From: an uncultured Chloroflexota bacterium
GTDB lineage: Bacteria > Chloroflexota > Anaerolineae > Anaerolineales > Anaerolineaceae
Length of the DNA: 64,000 bases
NCBI GenBank assembly: GCA_902786265.1
Contig: CADACE010000002.1
Span: 62,001-126,000, forward strand
Direction: 5' to 3'
Notes under the pieces: model-generated
The model's database searches: none
What the model saw: only the letters and a program-made list of their open reading frames with translations
What the model was told of the DNA's origin: nothing
In this document: piece after piece, positions 17,016 to 25,660 of the stretch
How positions within the stretch are numbered: position 1 is the first letter of the stretch
Layout: each line of letters opens with the position of its first letter
Program-made: the position numbers and the translations under genes

Positions 17016-18083
17016 CTACAACGGATCATCTGCGGAAACGATGGAGTTGGCGATCGTCCATCCGGTTTCGCCGTTCTGTGTCCGAACCTGATACCATTTG
17101 GAATAATTGATATTCACCGGCCCGGCAAGTACTTCCAACAAAGCGCCGTTGGGAACTACAGCGATCAACGCGGTGTCATACCCTGTGCCCGGGTCCGCGA
17201 TGAGGAATATTCCGTTTTCATTCCCCGCTTTGACATAGAAAAATTCAGGTGCTGAATCGACCCGGTCGCTTGCTGCGGTCTCATAATTGACAACTTCACG
17301 GATCGTTTTTGCGCAGCGAAAACCCAGTGTATACGCAGAGGAAGAAGGAAGCATGCCGGATCTTGATGCCGCATGCAGACTGTTGACATCGGTTTCAAAT
17401 GAGCTTCCGCGCACAACTTTCTCTGTTCCTTTAACAGGCCCCTGCGGATTCTCTGTTTCTGTGACCAGATATGCGTTTTCATCATACCAGTCAGCCACCC
17501 ACTCGGAGACATTTCCCAGCATATCGGCGGCGCCGTAAGGGCTCAAACCCTCAGCATAAGAATTGCCCCGTTCCGTGTCGCCTGGAACCTTTGTCAGGTT
17601 CAGATAATAGGGTTTCGGTGAACCATTTCCCCACGGATACCGGCGGTTATCATCCCTGCCCCGCGCAGCACGCTCCCATTCAGCTTCTGTAGGCAGACGT
17701 TTGCCGACAAATTCACAGTAATCAGCCGCATCCTGCCACGTCACATTTACTACAGGGAATTTGGCATAGGTTATATTGGAATAATAATTTTCCCGGGTTT
17801 TGGAATCCGGATTTTCAGGGAGACTGCACACACCGGCATTCACACACACAGCATAATCCTCGTTTGTAACTTCTGCTTTATCAATATAAAAGGCATCGAG
17901 ATAAACCAAATGATACGGTTTTGTGTTGTTTGGGGCAGTCAGATCACCATATTCCGTTCCCATCATGGAATAACCGGAAGGAACAAAAACCATACCTTCG
18001 GTTGTTCCCGCGGCACTTATATTTTTTATGATTGATAATGAGAATAATACTATGAAGAAAAATCCTAAGTATAACCTTTTCAT
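17016..18083 (-). CDS. Secreted SUMF1-fold protein with C-terminal SH3-like domain
   Basis: This 355-residue protein has a signal peptide (residues 1-24), a formylglycine-generating-enzyme (SUMF1) fold at about 27-265 and an SH3-like domain at the C-terminus ending WYQVRTQNGETGWTIANSIV. SUMF1 signatures include FVPSGYSMMGTEYGD, YLDAFYIDKAEVTNEDYAVCV, FPVVNVTWQDAADYC, RLPTEAEWERAARG, DMLGNVSEWVADWYD and the end motif LGFRCAKT. The two catalytic cysteines of true FGE, which lie in the segment between RGG/RGSS and the final GFRC, are absent (SSFETDVNSLHAASRSG). It is therefore unlikely to activate sulfatases and more likely a surface binding or scaffold protein. Confidence 0.85.
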   Translation of the reverse strand: MKRLYLGFFFIVLFSLSIIKNISAAGTTEGMVFVPSGYSMMGTEYGDLTAPNNTKPYHLVYLDAFYIDKAEVTNEDYAVCVNAGVCSLPENPDSKTRENYYSNITYAKFPVVNVTWQDAADYCEFVGKRLPTEAEWERAARGRDDNRRYPWGNGSPKPYYLNLTKVPGDTERGNSYAEGLSPYGAADMLGNVSEWVADWYDENAYLVTETENPQGPVKGTEKVVRGSSFETDVNSLHAASRSGMLPSSSAYTLGFRCAKTIREVVNYETAASDRVDSAPEFFYVKAGNENGIFLIADPGTGYDTALIAVVPNGALLEVLAGPVNINYSKWYQVRTQNGETGWTIANSIVSADDPL

Positions 18084-18127
18084 AACTACCTCTGAAAAAA
18101 GAGTTTAGCAGGAAAACTTCATCTTTA

Positions 18128-19078
18128 TCACCTGCCGCTCACACGAAGAATACATCGAAAGCCCAGGTCGCTGCTGTATTGATTTGGTTTCATCCTTCCC
18201 AGCCTGTGTTCACGGACATCCTGCAGCGCTGTTTTCCATCCGCCTCCCGCAATAACGCCGTTTCCCTGAGCATCTTCATCATCGAGCCACTCCCATACAT
18301 TCCCGATAAAATCAGAATTTTCTGAGCTGATCCTGCGCGGTCCGTTATTTTTGTTATCGATATTCCGGTCATCAACAGGAAAAGAATCCATGGCAGCGCT
18401 CCAATCCTGAATTGTCGGCAGTGTTTTGCCGGTCCACGAACAATAAGCTGCAGCCTGACCGCGCGTAACATTCACAACAGGGTAATATTGATAAACCTCA
18501 TCCGAAAAATACGGCAGATCATCAAGAAGATCCGATTTGGGAGCAGAACAATATCCCCCCTGCACACAAAGAAAATAATCGGCATTTGTTATTTCATTCC
18601 AATCCATCCAAAAACCGCGATAATCATCCGAATAATCTGTCCGGACAAAATAGAGCTCTTTTCCGTCTCCCGGATTGATCTTTCTCAGCCCGGAATATAA
18701 CTCCGCATCGGGAATAACCGGCGTGGGGCTTGGTGTCAGCGCCTGAACAGTTTCTGATAATTCATCATAAATGATCCGGGCTAATGCCGTTAAATCTACT
18801 GTGGGAATACTCGTCGGTGTTTCCGTTGCGGTCATGGTAGCCGTAAATGTCAGGGTCGGTTCAGGCGTGTTTGTAGAAGTCAGTGTCGGCGTCATCGTAT
18901 CAGTCGGTACCGGTGACGGCGTCACGGTCGGCGTAGCGGTATTCGTTGATGTGGGCGTAAAAGAAGGAATAAACAAAAAACCGGCACCGCGTCTCGCAGC
19001 ATCAACAGCGCCTAAAATAAAAATTAACAGCAGGAATGCCATTACAAGTCCTGTGATCAAAAGTGCGTTTTTTTTCAT
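18128..19078 (-). CDS. SUMF1-fold protein on a membrane anchor with Thr/Pro-rich linker
   Basis: The 316-residue product has a membrane helix at residues 6-28, a linker (about 38-95) built of TPT, TVTPSP and TNTPEPT repeats, and a SUMF1-fold domain from about 130 to the end. The domain shows WMDWNEITNADYFLCVQGGYC, YPVVNVTRGQAAAYCSWTGKTLPT, DFIGNVWEWLDDED and a closing SDLGFRCILR. As in its neighbour, the FGE catalytic cysteines are missing. The N-terminal part normally carrying the G-x-F-x-M-G start is shortened. The gene lies between the other SUMF1 gene and a DUF6909-like gene on the same strand with short gaps (44 and 10 bases). Confidence 0.82.
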   Translation of the reverse strand: MKKNALLITGLVMAFLLLIFILGAVDAARRGAGFLFIPSFTPTSTNTATPTVTPSPVPTDTMTPTLTSTNTPEPTLTFTATMTATETPTSIPTVDLTALARIIYDELSETVQALTPSPTPVIPDAELYSGLRKINPGDGKELYFVRTDYSDDYRGFWMDWNEITNADYFLCVQGGYCSAPKSDLLDDLPYFSDEVYQYYPVVNVTRGQAAAYCSWTGKTLPTIQDWSAAMDSFPVDDRNIDNKNNGPRRISSENSDFIGNVWEWLDDEDAQGNGVIAGGGWKTALQDVREHRLGRMKPNQYSSDLGFRCILRVSGR

Positions 19079-19088
19079 CGTAATCCTG

Positions 19089-20804
19089 TCAGTTTACGGC
19101 CCTGACCTGCTCTATCACTTTCTTGAAAATTCTTCGAAGAATAGCTACAGTTATAGCATAGCTTGAATCCATTCCGAAATATGAGAGCGTTCCAGCACCG
19201 AGATTTTTTCCTTTGCTCATCGGAGTGTCAGAGACATAATGCATAAAACCGATATCCATCTTTATATTGTTCAAATCAACGATTTCGTTCTCCGGATGGC
19301 GTTTGGGCCTGAACATCTCATAAATCGCGGAAAGATAAGGTCCGGCTTCCATTTCAATATCGGTAAACTCTCCTTGATAGACCGCATGCATAAAATTTCT
19401 GTTCTGAAGGAAAGTCCCGTAAACAGTCACTGCTTTTTGTCCGCCGAGAATTGAACCATATTTCAAATAAGGGCTGACATCGTCGGTTGAAAATACATTA
19501 TGGAATAAATACAGGTTGGAAGAATGCATATCCTGAACGACAGAAGGTATTATGACATCTCCGCGTACCCCGTTCAGCGAAGCAGCTTTCCCCATCACAT
19601 AGACACCCTGAATGTTTTCCAGCTTTTCCGATATCTTTGAAAACAGATGGTAGGCAGCCATTCCCAGGGGGTAATCAATGTTCAAAATATACGCGTCAGA
19701 ATTTTTCAATAAATCACTATCAGGTATTCTGACCCGCGGATCCATCTTCATAAAATTTGTTTTCCGGATATCAATTACCTGCACGCCAACTTCAAAATTA
19801 CTGGAGATAGAAAGACGGGAAATACCGTTTTCTGATTCAAAATCCTGCTGTTCTTTGATGGTATACTTTCCGTAATCGGATTGCTGATATTTTTTCAGTA
19901 CATAATACATCAGGTTTTCTTTGCTGGCGGAAAGCGTTTTTCTGTTGATCTTTTCCCATTCTTCCCTCAGTATTTCATTTTCTTTCCGGTCCAGAAATCG
20001 CTGCAGTTCATTTTCCTTCTGTAAAGCATACCCGCTGACCAGGTTCACAACGCTGTGCGTGTTGCTGGAAACAAAATAAACCGGCCGGTCCACAAGATCA
20101 GGAATGCGTTCCAGAATTTCATCCAGCCATGAATTCGCGGCTTTTGAATATTGGACCATGGAGCTGTTCAGCAATTTAATGCGAAAATCTGAAGGACGCG
20201 CACGGAATTCGAGGATCCATTCAGGCATTTTCTCGCCCCAGACCGACCACAGCCGATTCAGATCTTCAACAGAGGTTAAGAGCTTTTCAGCCAGGTTCTT
20301 AAACTCTACCGGATCATTTTCCACTAAAGCTGAATAAATCAGAGAATCATCTACATTCCGCAGCAAATCATGAAATTTATTCCATTCGATCTGCAGCGCC
20401 GTGACAAGAGGAACAATATCTTCTATATCCGATTTGCTATTAATGAAAACAGCCAGGGTTTCCTCTCCGTCATACCGGCAGATCCTTCTCCTTGCCACTG
20501 CGGTTACGATTGGCCAGGACTCAATATTTTGATACCCCTGTAAGGTAAACATGTGAACGTTTTGTCCCAAAACAAGTTGTTTCACCTTAACCATACATGG
20601 CGGCATACGTAAAATGCTGTAAATCAGAGCATTATAATCCGGAGAAGATAAGCGGGAATCCGGGTGCATTGTGGATTCCATCGCGGAATGAACTTCCTCC
20701 AAACCGCTGATCCTGTTCTCACTTTTTGAACGAAGAACGGAATAAATTGTCCTTTTGTAAAAGTCTATAGCTTCACTTGCGCTTTGCGGGATATTTCTTT
20801 CCAT
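19089..20804 (-). CDS. DUF6909-like protein with a nucleoside-phosphorylase-like C-terminal half
   Basis: The 571-residue cytosolic protein resembles proteins labelled DUF6909; I recall this assignment but could not test it. The N-terminal 330 residues are mostly helical, with acidic and basic heptad-like stretches and no motif I know. From about residue 340 the pattern changes to alternating strands and helices: FEVGVQVIDIR, VYVMGKAASLNGVRGDVIIPSVVQDMHS (about 395-425), a long acidic loop, and DIEMEAGPYLSAIYEM near 484. In nucleoside phosphorylases and AMP nucleosidase the equivalent places hold G-x-A-G(S)-x(n)-GDVVIP and the ribose-binding M-E-A. This supports N-glycosidic bond chemistry as a hypothesis. 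It is transcribed from the same strand as the PBP and SUMF1 genes. Confidence 0.6.
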   Translation of the reverse strand: MERNIPQSASEAIDFYKRTIYSVLRSKSENRISGLEEVHSAMESTMHPDSRLSSPDYNALIYSILRMPPCMVKVKQLVLGQNVHMFTLQGYQNIESWPIVTAVARRRICRYDGEETLAVFINSKSDIEDIVPLVTALQIEWNKFHDLLRNVDDSLIYSALVENDPVEFKNLAEKLLTSVEDLNRLWSVWGEKMPEWILEFRARPSDFRIKLLNSSMVQYSKAANSWLDEILERIPDLVDRPVYFVSSNTHSVVNLVSGYALQKENELQRFLDRKENEILREEWEKINRKTLSASKENLMYYVLKKYQQSDYGKYTIKEQQDFESENGISRLSISSNFEVGVQVIDIRKTNFMKMDPRVRIPDSDLLKNSDAYILNIDYPLGMAAYHLFSKISEKLENIQGVYVMGKAASLNGVRGDVIIPSVVQDMHSSNLYLFHNVFSTDDVSPYLKYGSILGGQKAVTVYGTFLQNRNFMHAVYQGEFTDIEMEAGPYLSAIYEMFRPKRHPENEIVDLNNIKMDIGFMHYVSDTPMSKGKNLGAGTLSYFGMDSSYAITVAILRRIFKKVIEQVRAVN

Positions 20805-20847
20805 TCATACCTCGATAATTTTCTGATTTTTCCTATTATAACAAATT

Positions 20848-23694
20848 TCAATTGTTTTCCGGCGGAATATATATTTCTCCATCAATATCTGTAAAGTATT
20901 CTCCAAACAAAAAAGGATCGGGATTATTGTCATTAATCAGCGGATTTGGATCAAATTCATTATTATGCGGGTCAAATTCCGGAATATCCGCATGAACAGT
21001 AATTTTCTTCTCAAAATAATGTCCGTCTCCGCGCAGCAGCCTGATACGTATCAGATAGTCGCCGTTTTCCAATCCATTCAAAAACCACTCAGCTACATGT
21101 GCCGGCGTAAAGTGCGGTTCCCAAAGATTATTTTGAATGATCATCCAGTTATCCGGTTCGGAAGCTTTAGCAAACTCTACACTGTATTCATATATACCAT
21201 CCAAAGCATACACAACAGCCGATATATCTACCCGATCATCACGAATTACAGCGCCATTGGAAGGGGATATCAGGTCAAGGACCGGATAATCGCACGGCGG
21301 GTAAAGTATATCGCCGTCCGGGATAAAATCGAGGTCTTCCGCCTTGATCTTTTCCGCCCACCGACGGCCTTCAGCGGTCCCTTTTATCCATACCTGCGCT
21401 GCTCTGTCTTTCACATTCAAAAACTGCTTCAATTCTGCCTGAGACGCACATTCGGCAGAAACAAGTTTCCCGCTCCAGGTATCCGCATAATATGTTTTGA
21501 TAAAGCCTTCCGATTCAGGAAGGGGCGGCTGATACCGGGCAAACACATCCCATTTCATATTACTGCATACAGAGCCCGGAATGGTACCGGAATCAGCGCA
21601 GATCATAATATCTTCGATACCGGAGGGACGAATAAACTGTCCGTTACGAATTTCAGGGTAAACCGACGCGGCCTGTTCCATAAAAGCATGCCAGACAGGA
21701 GCTGCACCGGTAATTCCGGTCGAACCTGTCATTGGCTTGTTATCGGCATTTCCGACCCAGACGCCCACGGCAAGATTATTGTTATAACCAACTGTCCAGT
21801 TATCTCTGTAATCATTTGTAGTCCCGGTCTTTACGGCAGCAGGAAAAGAGAGGTTCAGTATTGATCCGGTTCCGAATCCCAAACTGCGTGCGTTATCATC
21901 TGAAAGGATCGACGATATCTGATACGCATATTCCTCATTCAGGACTCTTTCGCGAAGCCCTTCTCCCGCATCAAAGATCGTATTTCCCCGATGATCCTGT
22001 ATTTGCAGAATTGAACGTGCCGCGATATATTGACCGTTATTTGCAAAGACTGCATACGCGTTTGTCAGTTCCAAAAGAGTAACTTCACCGCCGCCCAAAG
22101 CGACAGACAACCCGTAACCGGCTTTATCCAGCGAATTGATATGAAGCCGCTTTGCAAACGCAATAAACCCTTCCTGTTTTGCTGTGGAAGGATCGTCATT
22201 ATATAACCCGACAAACTGAAGTGCTTTGACTGCGGGAATGTTCAAAGAAGAAGCCAAAGCCTCTCTGGCAAGGACCGGACCATGGAACTTACCGTCATAA
22301 TTTACCGGACGATATGGTTCCGAATACCGCAAGTCCGCTTCAATTCCTGTTGGGGAAAAATCTGTCTGCACATCCCAGATCAAAGTGGCAGGAGTCCAGC
22401 CATTTTCAAAAGCCGCGGCATAAATCAGGGGCTTAATTGCGGATCCCGGCTGGCGGGGAGATACCGCCATGTTGATTTGTCCTGAGTTTTCCGTATCATT
22501 GAAGTCCGGAGATCCAACCATAGCGAGAATATCTCCATTTTGAGGGTTTATGACGATCACGGCACCGTTATGAACATTAACTCCCGAAATTGAAGATATT
22601 TGTTCATACAGGATCGCTTCAGCCATATCCTGAAGTTTTGGATCTATCGTTGTATAAATTGTATATCCGGAGCGGTACAATTCATCAGCTCCGTATTGAT
22701 TTTCCAGTTGTTGATAGACATAATTGACCCAATGGGGATATTTTATTGTGAAAACTCCCGGTGTAAAACTGTAATTCTCAATTTTTCTGATCGCATCACT
22801 TACCATCAGCGGATCTATCCGCACACATTCTCTCCCGTTGCGGATACCGATACATCCGCGTTCCGTGACCAGATTATACATCAGCAGCAGAACAGTCTTT
22901 TGTCTCGCCAAAACCGCATCCCGATTATTGAAAATGTCATAATAACCGGGTGCCTGCGGCAGTCCTGCAAGGAAAGATGATTCCGCGAGATCCAGATTTT
23001 TTGCCGATTTTTTAAAATAGGTCTGTGCGGCGGCTTCAATGCCGTATGCATGGTTGCCGTAATAGTTTTCATTCAGGTATATTTCAAGAATTTCATCTTT
23101 TGAGTATCGCCTGGTTATTTCAGCGGAAAGAATGATCTCCCTGATTTTTCTGTTGACACTTCGTTCCACCCTTTCACTTTGCGACATCAACAAATTTCTT
23201 GTCAGCTGCTGCGTGATCGTGGAAGCGCCGGAAACGGCTGCACCGGATTCCATATTCTGAAACAACGCGCGAATGATTGCTCTTAAATCAAAACCGGGAT
23301 GATCATAATAGTCCTGATCTTCAACGGCAATCACAGAAGCGATCAAGTACGAAGAGATTTCATCAAGCGTCACATAATCGCGCCTGCCTGCTTCCGGAGG
23401 AACAATTTCATACAGAAGGTTGCCTTCCCGGTCAAGTATACGCAGGGTTTCAAACTGGGAAGCTTTTGAACGCAGATCGGAAACATCCGGAAGTGTCCGA
23501 AGAACAAGACCGTAAAATACTGCCAGACCGCCCACGATGACCAGTAAAAGCGAAAACAGGATCAAAAAAAACTTCAGACACCCGTTTTTCCGCTGTTTCG
23601 TCTTACTGTTTTTTTCAGATTTTTTTTCAATATCAAAATTCAGATTTAATTGAGTTGTAGGCAAAGGGTTGACATTTTTATTTTCAGCCGGCAT
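20848..23694 (-). CDS. Bifunctional penicillin-binding protein (GT51 transglycosylase and transpeptidase)
   Basis: The 948-residue enzyme polymerises and cross-links peptidoglycan outside the membrane. After a cytoplasmic Lys/Asn-rich tail there is one membrane helix (about residues 42-68). The GT51 domain (85-270) has VIAVEDQDYYDHPGFD, GASTITQQLTRNLL, RKIREIILSAEITRRYSKDEILEIYLN and AAAQTYFKKSA. The transpeptidase domain has the SxxK serine in PGSAIKPL, an SLN motif in ALASSLNIPAV and the KTGT motif in AAVKTGTTNDYRDNW. A C-terminal region (about 780-948) contains an Ig-like domain beginning PVLDLISPSNGAVIRDD, as in PBP1C-type proteins. It is the first gene of the minus-strand run that ends at yacP. 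Confidence 0.93.
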   Translation of the reverse strand: MPAENKNVNPLPTTQLNLNFDIEKKSEKNSKTKQRKNGCLKFFLILFSLLLVIVGGLAVFYGLVLRTLPDVSDLRSKASQFETLRILDREGNLLYEIVPPEAGRRDYVTLDEISSYLIASVIAVEDQDYYDHPGFDLRAIIRALFQNMESGAAVSGASTITQQLTRNLLMSQSERVERSVNRKIREIILSAEITRRYSKDEILEIYLNENYYGNHAYGIEAAAQTYFKKSAKNLDLAESSFLAGLPQAPGYYDIFNNRDAVLARQKTVLLLMYNLVTERGCIGIRNGRECVRIDPLMVSDAIRKIENYSFTPGVFTIKYPHWVNYVYQQLENQYGADELYRSGYTIYTTIDPKLQDMAEAILYEQISSISGVNVHNGAVIVINPQNGDILAMVGSPDFNDTENSGQINMAVSPRQPGSAIKPLIYAAAFENGWTPATLIWDVQTDFSPTGIEADLRYSEPYRPVNYDGKFHGPVLAREALASSLNIPAVKALQFVGLYNDDPSTAKQEGFIAFAKRLHINSLDKAGYGLSVALGGGEVTLLELTNAYAVFANNGQYIAARSILQIQDHRGNTIFDAGEGLRERVLNEEYAYQISSILSDDNARSLGFGTGSILNLSFPAAVKTGTTNDYRDNWTVGYNNNLAVGVWVGNADNKPMTGSTGITGAAPVWHAFMEQAASVYPEIRNGQFIRPSGIEDIMICADSGTIPGSVCSNMKWDVFARYQPPLPESEGFIKTYYADTWSGKLVSAECASQAELKQFLNVKDRAAQVWIKGTAEGRRWAEKIKAEDLDFIPDGDILYPPCDYPVLDLISPSNGAVIRDDRVDISAVVYALDGIYEYSVEFAKASEPDNWMIIQNNLWEPHFTPAHVAEWFLNGLENGDYLIRIRLLRGDGHYFEKKITVHADIPEFDPHNNEFDPNPLINDNNPDPFLFGEYFTDIDGEIYIPPENN

Positions 23695-23756
23695 ATTTTC
23701 TATCCTTATCCGTTTTTTACTTCTTATGCACCATTTAGATATCGGAACGATTTCCC

Positions 23757-23777
23757 GATCCGGTTCGGTACCGGATC
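23757..23777. promoter_or_regulatory. Perfect inverted repeat in the PBP / c-di-AMP receptor intergenic region
   Basis: GATCCGGT and ACCGGATC are eight-base perfect arms around TCGGT. The element lies 63 bases upstream of the PBP start codon and 152 bases upstream of the divergent gene. It could be an operator for one or both genes. TATAAT at 23890-23895 is the likely -10 box of the plus-strand gene. Confidence 0.4.
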
Positions 23778-23928
23778 TCTGCTTTTTGAAGCCCGGTCAT
23801 TTCCGTATTTTTTATGTAAAATAATTCTTAATTTTACGTCAAAACAGTCAATTTTTTCCTATCAAGAGAGGTAAATCAAAAATCATTGATATAATAATAA
23901 CAAAGAATTCAATCTGAGGAGGGCTTTT

Positions 23929-24267
23929 ATGGAATCCGTGCAGGGAAGTAATTTGCTTGTTGCCATCGTTCAGGCACAAGATGCCGATATAGCGATACAT
24001 GCCTTGAAAAAAATCAAAATCGATTCCTACCAAATGCCCAGCGTTGGTGGTTTTCTCGGGAGGAAAAACAGCACATTGATCATTGATGCCCCGGAAGGCA
24101 GAAATGATGAAATAATTGAGATTTTACACAATTCCTGCCGTCAGCGAATAGAATTCATCACTGTTCCGATTGAAAGCGGCCAGCAGGCTATTCCGACCCC
24201 GACACAAATCGCAGTCGGCGGAGCAGCTGTTTTTGGTCTGACTGCAGAAAAAATTATCAAGTTGTAA
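23929..24267 (+). CDS. Cyclic-di-AMP receptor-like (DarA/PstA, PII-like) protein, first copy
   Basis: This 112-residue protein belongs to the cyclic-di-AMP receptor family (DarA/PstA, PF06153), which has the PII-like trimer fold. Diagnostic features are the N-terminal strand NLLVAIVQAQDADIAIHALKK, the loop SVGGFLGRKNSTLIID, corresponding to the ligand-contacting TGGFLRxGNTTL motif, and the C-terminal IAVGGAAVFGLTAEKIIKL. The arginine and glycine in the loop are shifted relative to the usual FLRKGN. AGGAGGGC lies seven bases before the start. A second, shorter homologue follows after 12 bases, suggesting a hetero-oligomeric or subfunctionalised pair. Confidence 0.85.
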   Translation: MESVQGSNLLVAIVQAQDADIAIHALKKIKIDSYQMPSVGGFLGRKNSTLIIDAPEGRNDEIIEILHNSCRQRIEFITVPIESGQQAIPTPTQIAVGGAAVFGLTAEKIIKL

Positions 24268-24279
24268 AGGAGCCAAATC

Positions 24280-24540
24280 ATGAAACTGATAATTACCATT
24301 ATTCCCGGAAATGACAGTGATTCCGTATCTCTGGCTCTTACAGAACGAAAGTTTCGTGTCACTCAGATAGCCTCTGCCGGCGGATTTCTCAGAAAGGGAA
24401 ATGCAACGCTTCTGGTGGGTGTCGAGGATGAAGAACTGGACGATGCGATCGCTATTATCAAACAAACGGTAAACAAGTCCAACAGCAAACAAAAAGGAGT
24501 CCTTTTTGTTGTAAAAGTAGATAGATTTATTCATTTCTAA
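24280..24540 (+). CDS. Cyclic-di-AMP receptor-like (DarA/PstA) protein, second copy, short form
   Basis: The 86-residue product is closer to the family consensus than its neighbour in the ligand loop: TQIASAGGFLRKGNATLLVGVEDEEL matches the canonical GGFLRKGNTTL-GVED pattern of DarA. The region between the loop helix and the last strand is shorter than in typical 107-110-residue members, so part of the B-loop is missing, but the final strand VLFVVKVDRFIHF is present. AAGGAG lies nine bases before the start. Family members sense c-di-AMP levels; no diadenylate cyclase gene is in the window. Confidence 0.85.
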   Translation: MKLIITIIPGNDSDSVSLALTERKFRVTQIASAGGFLRKGNATLLVGVEDEELDDAIAIIKQTVNKSNSKQKGVLFVVKVDRFIHF

Positions 24541-24624
24541 TGGATTTAATCAATTTCTAATGAACTTTTTTGCAATTTACCAGTATATTTAATTAAAAAT
24601 GGTAAAAGAAAGGAAAGTAACAAA

Positions 24625-25563
24625 ATGAATTACTCACGTGCTTTTTCTTATGTATTTGAAGATAAAAACTGGCCATCAAAATTACTGATCGCCGGATTGA
24701 TTTCCCTGATCCCGATTGTCGGACAGTTTTATCTGATGGGTTGGGTGGTTGAAATTGTTCGCCGCGTAAAAGCCGGAAGAGTTGATATTCTGCCGACGAC
24801 ACATTTTACTTATTTTCTTACATTGGGATTGAAGATGTTTGTCGTAAGCCTGATTTATTCAATTCCTGTGGTCATTCTCAGCTGCATTATTACCCTGATA
24901 AACGGTCGGGCTGAATATGCAGACGGCAGCCTTTCGGTGGCCTTTTACACCAGCATGGGTTGTTTCGGAAGCATTCTGACTTTTGTCATTAATTGTGTAA
25001 TTGCCCTTCTCGGGACGTATGGAATGATCAAACTCGCACAGACTGATCAGATCAAAGCATGTCTTGATTTTGGCGACGCGTACCGCACAATTAAGGCAAA
25101 TCTCTCTGCCTTCATTATCGTTGAATTGCTCGCAATTGTTGCCGGTCTGGTTCAATGCGCGGGATTGATCATTTGTATCGGGATCATCTTTACAATCCCG
25201 TACGGCACAGCAATTGTCGGGCATCTGGTCGGCCAGCTGTGGGACAATCTCAAGAATCCGGATAACAGCCGTAAGCCATATCGCGGCGCTGTCCAAAATG
25301 AAACCAAAAATATCGTGGATGAAGCTCCATTCACCAAGGTTCAGGATATTGAAAATTACCAGGATACGCCCGAAGCAGTAAACGATGACATTCAGGAAGC
25401 TGTTATTGTTACTGAAGAACCGATAGCAGAACCGGCTGAACCTGCGGAAGATATTCCTGTCGATATTTCTGAAATAGAAACTGAAGAGCCGTCAGAAAAT
25501 AAACCTGATGATCAGAATCCTGATGAAGGATCAGATAACGACGATTTACCGTCATTTGAATAA
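24625..25563 (+). CDS. DUF4013 membrane protein with acidic C-terminal tail
   Basis: The 312-residue protein matches the DUF4013 family: MNYSRAFSYVFEDKNWPSKLLIAGLISLIPIVGQFYLMGWVVEIVRRVKAG is its typical N-terminus (residues 1-52). Four to five membrane helices cover residues 20-205. The last 100 residues are soluble, strongly acidic and rich in Glu, Pro and Asp (for example EEPIAEPAEPAEDI), with no known domain. The function of DUF4013 is not known. It follows the c-di-AMP-receptor-like pair by 84 bases; AAGGAAAG lies nine bases upstream of the ATG. A strong terminator follows. Confidence 0.78.
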   Translation: MNYSRAFSYVFEDKNWPSKLLIAGLISLIPIVGQFYLMGWVVEIVRRVKAGRVDILPTTHFTYFLTLGLKMFVVSLIYSIPVVILSCIITLINGRAEYADGSLSVAFYTSMGCFGSILTFVINCVIALLGTYGMIKLAQTDQIKACLDFGDAYRTIKANLSAFIIVELLAIVAGLVQCAGLIICIGIIFTIPYGTAIVGHLVGQLWDNLKNPDNSRKPYRGAVQNETKNIVDEAPFTKVQDIENYQDTPEAVNDDIQEAVIVTEEPIAEPAEPAEDIPVDISEIETEEPSENKPDDQNPDEGSDNDDLPSFE

Positions 25564-25593
25564 TCCGGCAGAATAATAAATTACGATTTTATA

Positions 25594-25629
25594 AAAACAT
25601 CCTTACATTCGAAGTAAGGATGTTTTTTT
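25594..25629. terminator. Bidirectional terminator
   Basis: AAAACATCCTTAC and GTAAGGATGTTTT form a 12-13 bp stem around a short loop, followed by seven Ts on the plus strand. On the minus strand the stem is followed by TTTTAT. It separates the DUF4013 gene from the convergent membrane protein gene. Confidence 0.88.
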
Positions 25630-25660
25630 ATAACTTTAACTGTCAGAGGACAGAAGATAT

